Counted from the stretch's first letter, positions 18,724 through 27,995 are shown. The stretch is DNA of 64,000 nucleotides from Streptomyces sp. MUM 178J (GCF_022414575.1 NZ_JADWYQ010000028.1:1-64000); one strand, 5' to 3'. Notes: a model not told the origin generated them from the letters alone. Numbers and translations are program-made.

Positions 18724-18837
18724 GGATCAATCCCCTTGTGACACACGTCCGTTGTAGTGCGCGTCCCCCTGTTGAGCGTAGCTGCGGAGCGTCACCCTTG
18801 TGTTGCGAAACGTGAAGTCGGATCGAAGAGGAAAACC

Positions 18838-19098
18838 ATGGCCGCGAACATGTCGAAGCCCCCGAACCCGCGCACCCGGCACTCGGTGAATTGCATCGAA
18901 GAGGCGGAGGAGGCCGTGAACAGACTGCGTGAAGTCCTGCAGCAGTTGGGCATTACGCTGCCGTCGCTGCGCGTCGAGGTCGCCTCGTACACCCGGGACA
19001 TCCCCTGCCCGCTCATTGAACTGGGGCGCTGCAACGTGGACACGGCGCGTGCCATCGCCGCCGCTGTGCTCTCGGGAAAAGGGGGAGCAGCGCAGTGA
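18838..19098 (+). CDS. Small conserved hypothetical protein, divergent from the XRE gene
   Basis: 86 aa from ATG 18838, preceded by a GAAGAGGA ribosome site; an upstream in-frame start at 18757 would overlap the promoter region. The sequence is hydrophilic with a central helix (EEAEEAVNRLREVLQQLG) and a conserved-looking stretch PCPLIELGRCNVDTARAIA. No family recognised. It overlaps the next small gene by four bases and is divergent from the XRE/DUF397 pair, an arrangement often seen for that regulator class, so it may be its target. Confidence 0.7.
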   Translation: MAANMSKPPNPRTRHSVNCIEEAEEAVNRLREVLQQLGITLPSLRVEVASYTRDIPCPLIELGRCNVDTARAIAAAVLSGKGGAAQ

Positions 19099-19313
19099 CG
19101 ATGCCGGTCGAGGGCACGTACGTCGTCGACGTCCGCACCGGAACGGTGGGCAGGTGCGTCGGTCAGACCGGGCGCGTTCTGCTGCTGCGGCCGTTGGGCG
19201 GCGGTCGCGAGTGGGTGTGCACACCGGAGAAGGTCCGGCCGGCCACCGCCTCCGAGCGGATCAGCGCGCAGACGGCGTACGAGAACGCCCGGAGTCGCGG
19301 GGAGGTTCCTTGA
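19095..19313 (+). CDS. Small conserved hypothetical protein
   Basis: 72 aa from GTG 19095 (ATG 19101 also possible). The start overlaps the previous stop by four bases (GTGA). Sequence: a short beta-rich barrel-like segment (GTYVVDVRTGTVGRCVG, then VLLLRPLGGGREWVC) and an acidic-basic tail. Similar tiny proteins accompany XRE/DUF397 clusters in Streptomyces; function unknown. Its 3' end overlaps the end of the convergent gene that follows by 53 bases. Confidence 0.65.
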   Translation: MTMPVEGTYVVDVRTGTVGRCVGQTGRVLLLRPLGGGREWVCTPEKVRPATASERISAQTAYENARSRGEVP

Positions 19314-20550
19314 CCTCTGGGGCCTCCTTGAAGGCGGACGCGGATGGGAACTTCACGTCCGCGCAGCCGCGGCGGGCGGTGACATCGACGACGTACGCGC
19401 GGAACACCGCCGAGAGCCGGGCCCGTACGGTGCGGTCGTAGGGGTAGGCAACCGTCAGCGTATGGAGGGCGGGTTGGCCCTGACAGGTGGAAGAGGCCCA
19501 CCAGACATTCGCGCCGCCGACCTCCCCTGCGGTACCGGGTTTGAGCGGTGTCTGGTCAATGACGCCTTCAGCGGTGACCGCTGTCGCTTCGTCGCCGAAG
19601 AAGGACTCCGTCTGCATCCACCACGGCAGATGCCGGAGAAAGGGCTCCAGCTCGAAGTCCCGGTGCAGCCACGGATTCAGCTCGGGCCATATACGGCGCA
19701 GTTCATCCGTGCTCAGGGCGAGCAGACAGGACTCCGTCCAGGCCCGTGCGCTGGTCGGAGCCGACAGGAAGCGGTCGGGCAGCCTTCCGCGGTCGGCGCC
19801 GTGCAGGAAACGTGCGTACCAGGCGCAGGTGCCGTCCGCAGCGGTCGCGGCGCCGAGGCGTCGGTTCGGCGGATCGAGGTTTTTCGGGGGCCGGGCGAGC
19901 TGTGCGGAGCAGTCCAGCTGGGCCGCTGCCTTCTGCGCGGCCTCCCTTGCCAGGGCCGCCAGGGTCCTGCGCTCCTCGGCCGTCACCGTGTCCGGGTCGT
20001 AGGAAGCCAGTGCGGTGGCCGACACCGAGGTGAGTTTCCCGTCGCCCGGTGCGTCGCACACGGCCTTCATGGTGACCCTGCCCTGTGTGTAGCTGCCGAG
20101 GCGGCCGTCACCAAGGGGGTGCTCCATCGGGATGTCGGCGTCGCGCACCGGGTTGTCCGTGCCTTCGCGTATCTCGTTCTCGAAGGGGGCCGTGACGCTG
20201 TTCCCGACGAGGTGGGCGTATCGCTCGTTCGGCTTGGGGCGTATGGACAGCTGGAACAGGCCGAAGAGTTTGTCTTTCCCCGTCACGCGATAGACGACGC
20301 AGCGTTCTGGCCCGGTGACGGGTGCGGTGATGCGATCGTCCGCATCGTCGGGGGCTTGTGCGCGCAGCGTTCCGCCGTGCAGGCTCAGCACTTTCTCCGG
20401 GTCCACCAGGCCCCCGCATGCCTTGGCTATCTCCTCCTGGCTGCGGGAGCGGGTCCGTAACTCGTCGAGGTTGGTCCACAGGCTCCAGCCGCCGAAAGCC
20501 AGGCCGAGCAGCGCCACTCCGACGATCAGCCGGTTCCACCTCTGATCCAT
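19261..20550 (-). CDS. Membrane-anchored hypothetical protein
   Basis: 429 aa from ATG 20550 (MDQRWNRLIVGVALLGL); a start 18 bases further upstream is less likely. One N-terminal transmembrane helix, then a large extracellular domain with several Cys residues (CGGLVD, ERCVVYRV, CDAPGDG, LDCSAQL, CAWYARF, SCLLAL, STCQGQP, RRGCADV) that could form disulfides. No family recognised. It is convergent with the small gene before it, and its start faces the recO upstream region. Confidence 0.75.
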   Translation of the reverse strand: MDQRWNRLIVGVALLGLAFGGWSLWTNLDELRTRSRSQEEIAKACGGLVDPEKVLSLHGGTLRAQAPDDADDRITAPVTGPERCVVYRVTGKDKLFGLFQLSIRPKPNERYAHLVGNSVTAPFENEIREGTDNPVRDADIPMEHPLGDGRLGSYTQGRVTMKAVCDAPGDGKLTSVSATALASYDPDTVTAEERRTLAALAREAAQKAAAQLDCSAQLARPPKNLDPPNRRLGAATAADGTCAWYARFLHGADRGRLPDRFLSAPTSARAWTESCLLALSTDELRRIWPELNPWLHRDFELEPFLRHLPWWMQTESFFGDEATAVTAEGVIDQTPLKPGTAGEVGGANVWWASSTCQGQPALHTLTVAYPYDRTVRARLSAVFRAYVVDVTARRGCADVKFPSASAFKEAPEVKEPPRDSGRSRTPSAR

Positions 20551-20783
20551 GGCGGATAAAAGTATCAACCGACGAATGGCGGGGGTGGGGTGGCGCTGTC
20601 CGGTTCACGGTTGCGGCGTCGCTATTCGGCCTTGCCGACGTCGCTGTGCTGCGAGCCGTGCAGCGGGGCTCTGCGCGGGCGCGTCTCCCGGGCTGCCGGA
20701 CGACCCTGCGGATCTCCGGCCCATCCGACTCATTTCCGCGACGTCGCCGCCGCCCGGGGGAGCTGCTACGGCAATTGCCACGC

Positions 20784-20977
20784 TCGCCGGAGCGGGTCGC
20801 CGGAGCGGGTCGCCGGAGCGGGTCGCCGGAGCGGGTCGCCGGAGCGGGTCACGGACCGGGTCGCAGGGCCGGGTCACAGGACCGGGTCACGGACCGGGTC
20901 GCAGGGCCGGGTCGCAGGGCCGGGTCGCAGGGCCGGGTCACAGGACCGGGTCACGGACCGGGTCGCAGGACCGGGTC
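20784..20977. repeat. 13-bp minisatellite upstream of recO
   Basis: About 15 tandem copies of a unit of 12-13 bp. The first five are GGGTCGCCGGAGC; later ones are variants such as GGGTCGCAGGGCC, GGGTCACAGGACC and GGGTCACGGACC, some one base shorter. The array ends 33 bp before the recO start, so it lies in the promoter or leader region. No protein family fits any translation of it. Confidence 0.9.
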
Positions 20978-21010
20978 CGCCGCCGCCCGGTCGTACGGGA
21001 CAATGGAGCC

Positions 21011-21757
21011 ATGACCCTCTTCCGTGATGACGGCATCGTCCTGCGCACCCAGAAACTGGGCGAGGCGGACCGCATCATCACGCTCCTCACCCGCGGACAC
21101 GGGCGGGTGCGGGCCGTCGCCCGCGGCGTGCGGCGCACCAAGTCGAAGTTCGGCGCACGGCTGGAACCCTTCTCCCACGTCGACGTCCAGTTCTTCGCCC
21201 GCGGCAGCGACCTGATCGGCCGCGGACTCCCGCTGTGCACCCAGAGCGAGACCATCGCTCCGTACGGTGGCGGCATCGTCGCCGACTACGCCCGCTACAC
21301 CGCCGGCACCGCCATGCTGGAGACCGCCGAACGCTTCACCGACCACGAAGGCGAACCGGCCGTCCAGCAGTACCTCCTCCTCATCGGCGCACTGCGCACC
21401 CTCGCCCGCGGCGAGCACGCCCCCAACCTCGTCCTCGACGCCTTCCTGCTGCGCTCCCTCGCCGTCAACGGCTACGCCCCCAGCTTCGAGGACTGCGCCC
21501 GCTGCGGCCTCCCCGGGCCGAACCGGTTCTTCTCCGTCGCCGCGGGCGGCGTCATATGCGGCGACTGCCGGGTGCCGGGCAGCGTCGTACCCTCTGCGGA
21601 GGCCGTCGGGCTGCTCAGCGCGCTGCTGACCGGCGACTGGGCCACGGCGGACGCCTGCGAGCCGCGGTATGTCAGAGAGGGCAGCGGACTGGTCTCCGCC
21701 TATCTGCACTGGCACCTGGAGCGCGGGCTGCGCTCACTGCGATACGTCGAGAAGTAG
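21011..21757 (+). CDS. recO: DNA repair protein RecO
   Basis: 248 aa from ATG 21011 ([18 protein letters not shown]). RecO anneals single-stranded DNA and loads RecA with RecF and RecR. The N-terminal OB-fold covers about residues 1-80 ([18 protein letters not shown]), followed by a helical domain with a zinc-finger-like set CARCGLPGP ... [12 protein letters not shown] near 160-190, as in the family. The start is fixed by conservation of the [10 protein letters not shown] end; the longer open frame upstream is only the minisatellite being read through. uppS follows 32 bp downstream. Confidence 0.95.
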   Translation: MTLFRDDGIVLRTQKLGEADRIITLLTRGHGRVRAVARGVRRTKSKFGARLEPFSHVDVQFFARGSDLIGRGLPLCTQSETIAPYGGGIVADYARYTAGTAMLETAERFTDHEGEPAVQQYLLLIGALRTLARGEHAPNLVLDAFLLRSLAVNGYAPSFEDCARCGLPGPNRFFSVAAGGVICGDCRVPGSVVPSAEAVGLLSALLTGDWATADACEPRYVREGSGLVSAYLHWHLERGLRSLRYVEK

Positions 21758-21789
21758 CGATCAACACACCAATGGGAGATGTGAGCCGC

Positions 21790-22614
21790 ATGGCACGACG
21801 CGGAATCCTGGGCCGGTCCCGCCGCGAGTACAAGGTCCCCGAGCCGCACCCGTCCGGCGCCCGGCCACCCAAGATCCCCGGCGAGCTGATCCCCAACCAT
21901 GTCGCGGTCGTCATGGACGGCAACGGCCGCTGGGCCAAGGAGCGCGGGCTGCCCCGCACCGAAGGCCACAAGGTCGGCGAGGGCGTTGTCCTCGACGTCC
22001 TCAAGGGCTGCCTGGAGATCGGGGTGAAGAACCTCTCCCTCTACGCGTTCTCGACCGAGAACTGGAAGCGCTCGCCCGACGAGGTCCGCTTCCTGATGAA
22101 CTTCAACCGCGACGTCATCCGCCGCCGCCGCGACGAAATGGACGAGCTCGGCATCCGCATCCGCTGGGTCGGCCGGATGCCCCGCATGTGGAAGTCCGTC
22201 GTCCAGGAGCTCCAGGTCGCCCAGGAGCAGACCAAGGGCAATGACGCGATGACCCTGTACTTCTGCGTCAACTACGGCGGCCGCGCCGAGATCGCCGACG
22301 CCGCCGCGGCCATCGCCGCCGACGTCAGGGCCGGCAAGCTCGACCCCGGCAAGGTCAATGAGAAGACCGTGCAGAAATACCTGTACTACCCGGACATGCC
22401 GGATGTCGACCTCTTCCTGCGGCCCAGCGGCGAAATGCGTACCTCCAACTACCTGATCTGGCAGAGCAGCTACGCCGAAATGGTCTTCCAGGACGTGCTG
22501 TGGCCCGACTTCGACCGCCGCGACCTGTGGCGCGCCTGCCTGGAGTACGCCCAGCGCGACCGCCGCTTCGGCGGCGCGATCCCCAACGTGGTCGGCGACG
22601 AGGCCGTCAAGTGA
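21790..22614 (+). CDS. uppS: Isoprenyl (undecaprenyl) diphosphate synthase
   Basis: 274 aa from ATG 21790 ([20 protein letters not shown]); in-frame starts at 21772 and 21781 are alternatives. It condenses isopentenyl diphosphate in cis onto allylic diphosphates to make the polyprenyl carrier lipid for cell-wall synthesis. Visible family motifs: [14 protein letters not shown] with the catalytic Asp, [13 protein letters not shown], and the late [19 protein letters not shown]. Length and order are normal. It follows recO in the same direction and is ended by a strong hairpin before the convergent zur gene. Confidence 0.95.
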   Translation: MARRGILGRSRREYKVPEPHPSGARPPKIPGELIPNHVAVVMDGNGRWAKERGLPRTEGHKVGEGVVLDVLKGCLEIGVKNLSLYAFSTENWKRSPDEVRFLMNFNRDVIRRRRDEMDELGIRIRWVGRMPRMWKSVVQELQVAQEQTKGNDAMTLYFCVNYGGRAEIADAAAAIAADVRAGKLDPGKVNEKTVQKYLYYPDMPDVDLFLRPSGEMRTSNYLIWQSSYAEMVFQDVLWPDFDRRDLWRACLEYAQRDRRFGGAIPNVVGDEAVK

Positions 22615-22640
22615 ACGGCCAAGTGACCGGATGACGCACA

Positions 22641-22669
22641 AGGGGCGGGGTGCCCGGCACCCCGCCCCT
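22641..22669. terminator. Bidirectional terminator between uppS and zur
   Basis: A 13-bp perfect stem (AGGGGCGGGGTGC and complement) with loop CCG lies between the convergent ends of uppS and zur. Confidence 0.8.
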
Positions 22670-22703
22670 CATCCTGCGAACGCTCCCGCACATGACCCTG
22701 CGG

Positions 22704-23135
22704 TCACTGCTTCTTCGCGGCGCACTCCGCACATGTACCGAAGATCTCGACTGTGTGCGCCACATTCACATAACCGTGCTGCGCCGCGATCGACTCCGCC
22801 CACTGCTCCACCGCCGGGCCCTCGACCTCCACGGCCTTGCCGCACAGCCGGCACACCAGATGGTGGTGGTGGTCGTCGGTCGAGCAACGGCGGTACACCG
22901 ACTCGCCGTCGCTGGTACGCAGCACATCGACCTCGCCCGCCTCGGCGAGCGACTGCAGCGTGCGATAGACCGTCGTCAGCCCGACCGAGTCGCCGCGGTG
23001 CTTCAGCATGTCATGGAGCTCCTGCGCACTGCGGAACTCGTCGACCTCGTCGAGCGCCGCCGCCACCGCGGTGCGCTGCCGGGTCGACCGACCGCGCACA
23101 GGGGCCGCCTTTCCGCCGCTTGGCGCCGTCGTCAC
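22704..23135 (-). CDS. zur: Zinc uptake regulator, Fur family
   Basis: 143 aa from GTG 23135, chosen because GGAGG sits 8 nt before it. Winged-helix DNA-binding domain (RQRTAVAAALDEVDEFRSAQ, then GLTTVYRTLQSLAEAGEVDV) and a metal/dimer domain with DDHHHHLVCRLCGKAVEVEG and a C-terminal CAEC pair (structural zinc). Fur-family members with zinc repress zinc-uptake genes. Assignment as Zur rather than Fur rests on its place next to znuBCA on the same strand and on the Zur-like palindromes at the znuA promoter. A 136-bp gap separates it from znuB. Confidence 0.93.
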   Translation of the reverse strand: MTTAPSGGKAAPVRGRSTRQRTAVAAALDEVDEFRSAQELHDMLKHRGDSVGLTTVYRTLQSLAEAGEVDVLRTSDGESVYRRCSTDDHHHHLVCRLCGKAVEVEGPAVEQWAESIAAQHGYVNVAHTVEIFGTCAECAAKKQ

Positions 23136-23271
23136 AGGTGCCTCCTCGCCTCGCCGCTCTTCACTCACGTCCGGCCAATTGTGCCAGGTTGCGTCGGACA
23201 CCCGGCCGACCTGTCGACTCCTGGCCAGACCTTGACGCGCTCCTTGACTGAAGACGGCCCACGGGGCGGGT

Positions 23272-24210
23272 TCAGACCCTGACGTCGTCCGCCGGAGTCT
23301 CCGGAGTCCGCGGGGGGCCCGGGGTCCCAAGGGGCGTCAGGGGCTCCGAGGCCTGCCCGGCCGCGTGCGCCGCCGCCACAGCGGCCTCGGCCGCCCGGGC
23401 GCGTCGCCGCGCCAGCGGGGTCGCCAGTGCGGCGAGCACGACGAAGAGCGCGATCGTCAACAGAACAATGGTCGCTCCCGGCGGCACGTCCTGGTAGTAC
23501 GAGGTGGCCGTGCCCGCCACCGAGACGGTCACCCCGATCGCCACCGCGCCTGCGAACGTCGCCCGGAACGACCGGGACAGCTGCTGCGCCGTCGCCACCG
23601 GGACCACCATCAGCGCGCTGACCAGCAGCAGTCCGACCACCCGCATGGCGACGGTGACGGTCACCGCCGCGGTCACCGCGATCAGCAGATTCAGCGCCCG
23701 CACCGGCAGGCCGGTCACCCGCGCGAACTCCTCGTCCTGGCTGACCGCGAACAACTGCCTCCGCAGCCCGATCGACACCAGGATCACAAACGCGGCCAGC
23801 ACCGCGATCGCCGTCAGGTCGGCGTCGGAGACCGTGGACAGCGAGCCGAAGAGATAGCTGGAGAGGTTGGCGGCCGAACCCCCGTCCGACAGCTCGATCA
23901 GCATCACACCGCCTGCCATGCCCCCGTAGAACAGCAGCGCAAGCGCGATGTCGCCGCGGGTGCGGCCGTATGTGCGGATCAGCTCCATGGTGATCGCGCC
24001 GGCGACGGACACCAGGGTGGCCATCCAGATGGGGTTGGCCGACAGCAGAAAGCCCAGACCCACACCGGTCATGGCGACATGGCCGATGCCGTCGCCCATC
24101 AGCGCCTGCCGGCGCTGCACGAGATAGATGCCGACGGCGGGCGCGGTGACGCCGACCAGGATCGCGGCGATGAACGCCCGCTGCATAAAGGCGGTGTCGA
24201 GGATGTCCAT
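23272..24210 (-). CDS. znuB: Zinc ABC transporter permease
   Basis: 312 aa, ABC-3 family integral membrane protein with about eight to nine hydrophobic helices. Recognisable motifs: YLVQRRQALMGDGIGHVAMTG (the cytoplasmic-loop region), FGSLSTVSD, and VGLLLVSALMVVPVATAQQL. It forms the membrane channel of the zinc importer with ZnuC and ZnuA. The C-terminal tail is Ala/Pro-rich and probably disordered. It begins four bases after the znuC stop codon, so the three genes form one operon. Confidence 0.93.
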   Translation of the reverse strand: MDILDTAFMQRAFIAAILVGVTAPAVGIYLVQRRQALMGDGIGHVAMTGVGLGFLLSANPIWMATLVSVAGAITMELIRTYGRTRGDIALALLFYGGMAGGVMLIELSDGGSAANLSSYLFGSLSTVSDADLTAIAVLAAFVILVSIGLRRQLFAVSQDEEFARVTGLPVRALNLLIAVTAAVTVTVAMRVVGLLLVSALMVVPVATAQQLSRSFRATFAGAVAIGVTVSVAGTATSYYQDVPPGATIVLLTIALFVVLAALATPLARRRARAAEAAVAAAHAAGQASEPLTPLGTPGPPRTPETPADDVRV

Positions 24211-24214
24211 GGTC

Positions 24215-25066
24215 CTAAGTCAGCAGTCCCGTGCGGAGCGGCTCGTCGGCCGCATGCGGATGTACGTGGTCGTGGCCGGGCAGCGCGTGCTGGCCGACCG
24301 CCTCGGGCGGCGGTCCGTCATGGACCACGCAGCCGTCGCGCAGCACCACGGCGCGGTCGATCAGCGGCTCCAGCGGGCCCAGCTCATGCAGCACCAGCAG
24401 CACCGTCGTACCGTGTGCGACCTGCTCGCGCAGTGTGTGGGCGAGGATCTCCTGACTGGCCAGATCGACCCCCGCCATCGGCTCGTCCATGATCAGCAGA
24501 TCGGGCTGCGCGGCGAGCGCCCTGGCGATCAGCACCCGCTGGTGCTGGCCGCCGGAGAGCGCGCTCACCGAGTCCTTGGCACGGTCGCCCAGACCCACCA
24601 GGTCGATCACCCGCTGCACGGCCTCCTTGTCCGCGCGGGAAGCCCAGCCCAGCCGCGTACGGGAGAGCCGGCCCGCGGAGACCACCTCGCGGACCGTGGC
24701 GGGCACACCGCTCGCAGCGGTGGTGCGCTGCGGCACATAGCCCAGGCGCGACCACTGGCGGAAGCGGCGCAGCGGGTCGCCGAAGAGCCGTATCTCCCCT
24801 GCGGCCAGTGGAACCTGGCCGATCACGGAGCGGACGGCGGTGGACTTGCCGGAGCCGTTCGCGCCGAGCAGCGCGACGACCTCACCGCGGCGCACGGTGA
24901 GGTCGACGCCCCGCAGCACGGGGCGGGCGCCGAGGGTGGCACGGGCGCCGCGGACGGATATGACGGGGGGTTCCGTCTCCGCCGCGGCTCCTGCGGGTGC
25001 GGCCATCGCTCCGGCCGCGGGTATGGCGGGCTCACTCATCGCCGTCGCCTCCACTACGTCTGTCAT
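24215..25066 (-). CDS. znuC: Zinc ABC transporter ATP-binding protein
   Basis: 283 aa. Walker A LLGANGSGKST (about residue 75), ABC signature LSGGQHQRVLIARAL, Walker B LLIMDEPMAGVD and a switch His in LVLHELG are all present. It powers zinc import. Its start overlaps the znuA stop (ATGA). The N-terminal 35 residues are low-complexity, and a second in-frame ATG (MSEPAIPAAG) could be the true start. Confidence 0.93.
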   Translation of the reverse strand: MTDVVEATAMSEPAIPAAGAMAAPAGAAAETEPPVISVRGARATLGARPVLRGVDLTVRRGEVVALLGANGSGKSTAVRSVIGQVPLAAGEIRLFGDPLRRFRQWSRLGYVPQRTTAASGVPATVREVVSAGRLSRTRLGWASRADKEAVQRVIDLVGLGDRAKDSVSALSGGQHQRVLIARALAAQPDLLIMDEPMAGVDLASQEILAHTLREQVAHGTTVLLVLHELGPLEPLIDRAVVLRDGCVVHDGPPPEAVGQHALPGHDHVHPHAADEPLRTGLLT

Positions 25067-26052
25067 TTCGCGCCGAGCGCCTTCTTGAGCGCGGTGAGGT
25101 TGGCTTCCATGACCTCGATGTAGTCATCGCCCTTGGACCTGTCCGTGATTCCCTCCAGGGGGTCCAGGACGTCCGTCTTCAGTCCGGTGTCGCCGGCGAG
25201 GGTCCTGGCGGTCTTGTCGCTGGCGAGGGTCTCGAAGAAGACCGTGGTGACCTTGTCCTTCTCGGCGGTCTCCTGGAGCTCCTTGACCCGGGCGGGGGAG
25301 GGGTCGGACTCGGGGCTGAGGCCGGCGATGCTCTCCTGGACGAGGCCGTAGCGCTCGGCGAGGTAGCCGAAGGCGGAGTGGGTGGTGATGAAGGTCCTGG
25401 TGGAGGTGTTCTTCAGACCGTCCGCGAACTGCGTGTGCAGCGCGTCGAGCTTCTTGACCAGGGCGTCGGCGTTCTTGGCGTAGTCGGCGGCGTGGTCGGG
25501 GTCGGCCTTGCCGAGGGTCTCGCCGACCTTCTCGGCGACCTCCGCGTACTTCACGGGGTCGAGCCAGATGTGGGGGTCGGCGAGAGCGGGGTCGCCGTGG
25601 CCCTCGTCCTCGTGGCCGGGCTCGTCTGCGTGGCCCTCGCCCTCGTGGTCGTGGCCGACCTCGGCGCCGTGGTTCTCCAGCGTGGTCAGCGTCGCGGCGT
25701 CGACCTTGTGCTCGGCCTCGGACTGGCCGATGGCCTTGTCGACGGCCGGCTGGATGCCCTTGAGGTACAGGATGTAGCCGGCTTCGTTCAGCTCGGCGGT
25801 CTGGCGGGGCTTGAGCTCCAGGTCGTGCGGCTCGATGCCCGGCTTGGTGAGCGTGGTGACGGAGACGTGGTCGCCGCCGATCTGCTCGGCCAGGAACTGC
25901 ATGGGGTAGAACGACGCCACCACCTTCAGCCTGCCGTCCGCGCCCTTGCCGTCGGCCGAGGTGGAGCCGGAGCAGGCGGTCAGGGCAGTCAGCCCGAGCG
26001 TGATCGCTCCGGTGGCGGCGGCGGCGGGTATGAGGCGGCGTCGTACGTTCAT
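25063..26052 (-). CDS. znuA: Zinc ABC transporter substrate-binding lipoprotein
   Basis: 329 aa from ATG 26052 ([15 protein letters not shown]), favoured because it gives a clean lipoprotein signal with lipobox LTAC and coincides with a predicted leaderless transcript start; ATG 26061 is in frame too. It is a cluster A-1 metal-binding protein: [21 protein letters not shown], the first ligand in EPHDLELKP, a His/Asp/Glu-rich loop ([20 protein letters not shown] is typical of zinc binders), HIWLDP, and [15 protein letters not shown]. It captures zinc outside the cell and hands it to ZnuB. It is first in the operon and likely repressed by Zur. Confidence 0.94.
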   Translation of the reverse strand: MNVRRRLIPAAAATGAITLGLTALTACSGSTSADGKGADGRLKVVASFYPMQFLAEQIGGDHVSVTTLTKPGIEPHDLELKPRQTAELNEAGYILYLKGIQPAVDKAIGQSEAEHKVDAATLTTLENHGAEVGHDHEGEGHADEPGHEDEGHGDPALADPHIWLDPVKYAEVAEKVGETLGKADPDHAADYAKNADALVKKLDALHTQFADGLKNTSTRTFITTHSAFGYLAERYGLVQESIAGLSPESDPSPARVKELQETAEKDKVTTVFFETLASDKTARTLAGDTGLKTDVLDPLEGITDRSKGDDYIEVMEANLTALKKALGAK

Positions 26053-26089
26053 GGAAGTCATTTTCAACAAAACTGGAAACGATTGTCAA
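26052..26089 (-). promoter_or_regulatory. znuA promoter with two Zur-box-like palindromes
   Basis: Minus strand: a -35 TTGACA at 26089-26084, then a weak -10 around 26066-26060. TGAAAATGACTTCCA (26066-26052) is a 7-1-7 palindrome close to the actinobacterial Zur consensus TGAAAATGATTTTCA and covers the -10 region and the ATG. A weaker one, TGACAATCGTTTCCA (26088-26074), fills the -35/-10 spacer. Binding would block RNA polymerase. The motif match is seen; regulation is inferred from the family. Confidence 0.6.
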
Positions 26090-26169
26090 CAAGGTCTTCA
26101 AAGGGCCTCCGTCCCCTACCGATTTGATCCGAGGGGTGCGGCCGCCGGTAATCTGAAGCATTCGCCCGC

Positions 26170-26279
26170 CCGTCTCCCGACCACCACCCCTCATCGAGGC
26201 GCTACGCGCCGCCCTTTTGTCCATCCGTCTCCCGACCATCACCCCTCATCGAGGCGCTACGCGCCAGTTTTGTCCGTTC
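26170..26279 (+). repeat. Duplicated 41-bp hairpin element in the glyS leader
   Basis: A 41-bp sequence at 26170-26210 is repeated at 26225-26265 with one mismatch (period 55). Each copy ends in GGCGCTACGCGCC, a small hairpin, followed shortly by TTTTGTCC. Tandem terminator-like hairpins between the znuA promoter and the glyS start suggest an attenuator or insulating terminators. Confidence 0.75.
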
Positions 26280-26305
26280 GTCGTCGTCGTAATGAAGAGA
26301 GCACC

Positions 26306-27688
26306 GTGGCCGCCGACAAGATCGACACCATCGTCAACCTGAGCAAGCGCCGTGGCTTCGTCTACCCCTGCAGCGAGATCTACGGCGGTCAGCGGGCCGC
26401 CTGGGATTACGGGCCGCTGGGTGTCGAGCTGAAGGAGAACATCAAGCGCCTGTGGTGGCGTTACATGGTCACCTCGCGCGAGGACGTGGTCGGCATCGAC
26501 TCCTCGGTGATCCTGGCCACCGAGGTGTGGGAGGCCTCCGGCCATGTCGCCACCTTCACCGACCCGCTGACCGAGTGCACCTCCTGCCACAAGCGCTTCC
26601 GCGCCGACCACCTCGAAGAGGCCTACGAGGAGAAGCACGGCAAGCTCCCCGAGAACGGCCTCGCCGACCTCAACTGCCCCAACTGCGGCAACAAGGGCAC
26701 CTTCACCGAGCCCAAGCAGTTCTCCGGTCTGCTCTCCACCCACCTCGGCCCCACCCAGGACTCCGGCTCCGTCGCCTACCTGCGTCCGGAGACCGCCCAG
26801 GGCATCTTCACCAACTTCGCCCAGGTCCAGCAGACCTCCCGGAAGAAGCCGCCCTTCGGCATCGCGCAGATGGGCAAGTCCTTCCGCAACGAGATCACCC
26901 CCGGCAACTTCATCTTCCGCACCCGCGAGTTCGAGCAGATGGAGATGGAGTTCTTCGTCAAGCCCGGCGAGGACGAGCAGTGGCACGAGTACTGGATGGA
27001 GCAGCGCTGGAACTGGTACCGCGACCTTGGTCTCCGTGAGGAGAACATGCGCTGGTACGAGCACCCCAAGGAGAAGCTCTCCCACTACTCCAAGCGCACC
27101 GCCGACATCGAGTACCGCTTCCAGTTCGGCGGCAGCGAGTGGGGCGAGCTGGAGGGCGTCGCCAACCGCACCGACTACGACCTCTCCGCCCACTCCCAGG
27201 CGTCCGGCACCGACCTGTCGTACTTTGACCAGGAAGCCGGCGAGCGCTGGACCCCGTACGTCATCGAGCCCGCCGCCGGCGTCGGCCGCACCATGCTCGC
27301 CTTCCTCCTCGACGCGTACAACGAGGACGAGGCCCCCAACGCCAAGGGCGTCATGGAGAAGCGCGCCGTGATGCGCCTCGACCCGCGCCTTGCTCCCGTC
27401 AAGGTCGCGGTGCTTCCGCTCTCCCGCAACCCGCAGCTCTCGCCCAAGGCCAAGGGCCTCGCCTCGGACCTGCGCAAGCTCTGGAACATCGAGTTCGACG
27501 ACGCGGGCGCCATCGGCCGCCGCTACCGCCGCCAGGACGAGATCGGCACGCCGTTCTGCGTCACCGTCGACTTCGACACCCTGGACGACAACGCGGTCAC
27601 CGTGCGCGAGCGCGACACGATGAAGCAGGAGCGCGTCTCGCTCGACCAGATCCAGACCTACCTGGGCAGCCGCCTGCTCGGCTGCTGA
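26306..27688 (+). CDS. glyS: Glycyl-tRNA synthetase (class II, alpha2 type)
   Basis: 460 aa from GTG 26306 ([19 protein letters not shown]). It charges tRNA-Gly with glycine. Class II motifs: [43 protein letters not shown] (motif 2), and the motif 3 region [16 protein letters not shown]; the C-terminal anticodon-binding domain starts near [15 protein letters not shown] zinc-finger-like insert CTSCHKRF ... CPNCGNKG is present. Length is normal for the bacterial dimeric type. It is preceded by the repeated hairpin leader and ended by a perfect hairpin at 27721. Confidence 0.96.
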   Translation: MAADKIDTIVNLSKRRGFVYPCSEIYGGQRAAWDYGPLGVELKENIKRLWWRYMVTSREDVVGIDSSVILATEVWEASGHVATFTDPLTECTSCHKRFRADHLEEAYEEKHGKLPENGLADLNCPNCGNKGTFTEPKQFSGLLSTHLGPTQDSGSVAYLRPETAQGIFTNFAQVQQTSRKKPPFGIAQMGKSFRNEITPGNFIFRTREFEQMEMEFFVKPGEDEQWHEYWMEQRWNWYRDLGLREENMRWYEHPKEKLSHYSKRTADIEYRFQFGGSEWGELEGVANRTDYDLSAHSQASGTDLSYFDQEAGERWTPYVIEPAAGVGRTMLAFLLDAYNEDEAPNAKGVMEKRAVMRLDPRLAPVKVAVLPLSRNPQLSPKAKGLASDLRKLWNIEFDDAGAIGRRYRRQDEIGTPFCVTVDFDTLDDNAVTVRERDTMKQERVSLDQIQTYLGSRLLGC

Positions 27689-27720
27689 CGCCCGCGCCCC
27701 AAGGCGGCTTCACGGCATGC

Positions 27721-27756
27721 GAAGCCCCCGGTTCCACGTACGGAACCGGGGGCTTC
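27721..27756. terminator. Terminator of glyS
   Basis: A 15-bp perfect stem (GAAGCCCCCGGTTCC and complement) with a 6-nt loop, 33 bp after the glyS stop. Confidence 0.85.
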
Positions 27757-27773
27757 GCTGCACACTGGGCACC

Positions 27774-27995
27774 ATGCCGACGACCCTCATACCCAGCCTC
27801 AGCAGATGGGACCAGCACGGCCGCGAACACGTCGTGCGCGCCCACCGGGCCGGAATCCGGCGCACGTTGCGCTGCGGCACCTGCGGCTGGCGCAAGGCCG
27901 CGCGGTTCCTGCCGTATCTCCCCTGGCTGAAAGCGGAGAGCCACCTCATGGAAGCCCACCAGGCGACGGTCGACCCGGCCGCGGGCCGCGCCTGA
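27774..27995 (+). CDS. Small conserved hypothetical protein with a CxxC
   Basis: 73 aa from ATG 27774, 18 bases after the glyS terminator. Basic protein with LRCGTCGWRKAARFLPYLPW in the middle and a C-terminal amphipathic HLMEAHQATVD. A single CxxC pair and several His could bind a metal ion. I know of no function. It is codon-biased like its neighbours, which supports it being real; a weak ribosome site makes the start less certain. Confidence 0.65.
   Translation: MPTTLIPSLSRWDQHGREHVVRAHRAGIRRTLRCGTCGWRKAARFLPYLPWLKAESHLMEAHQATVDPAAGRA

Noticed and set aside
20784..20977. CRISPR-like array
   Set aside because: Tandem repeats are contiguous with no unique spacers; a minisatellite.
20549..21010. 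N-terminal extension of recO through the minisatellite
   Set aside because: Reads as Gly/Arg/Ser repeats; conserved RecO starts at 21011.
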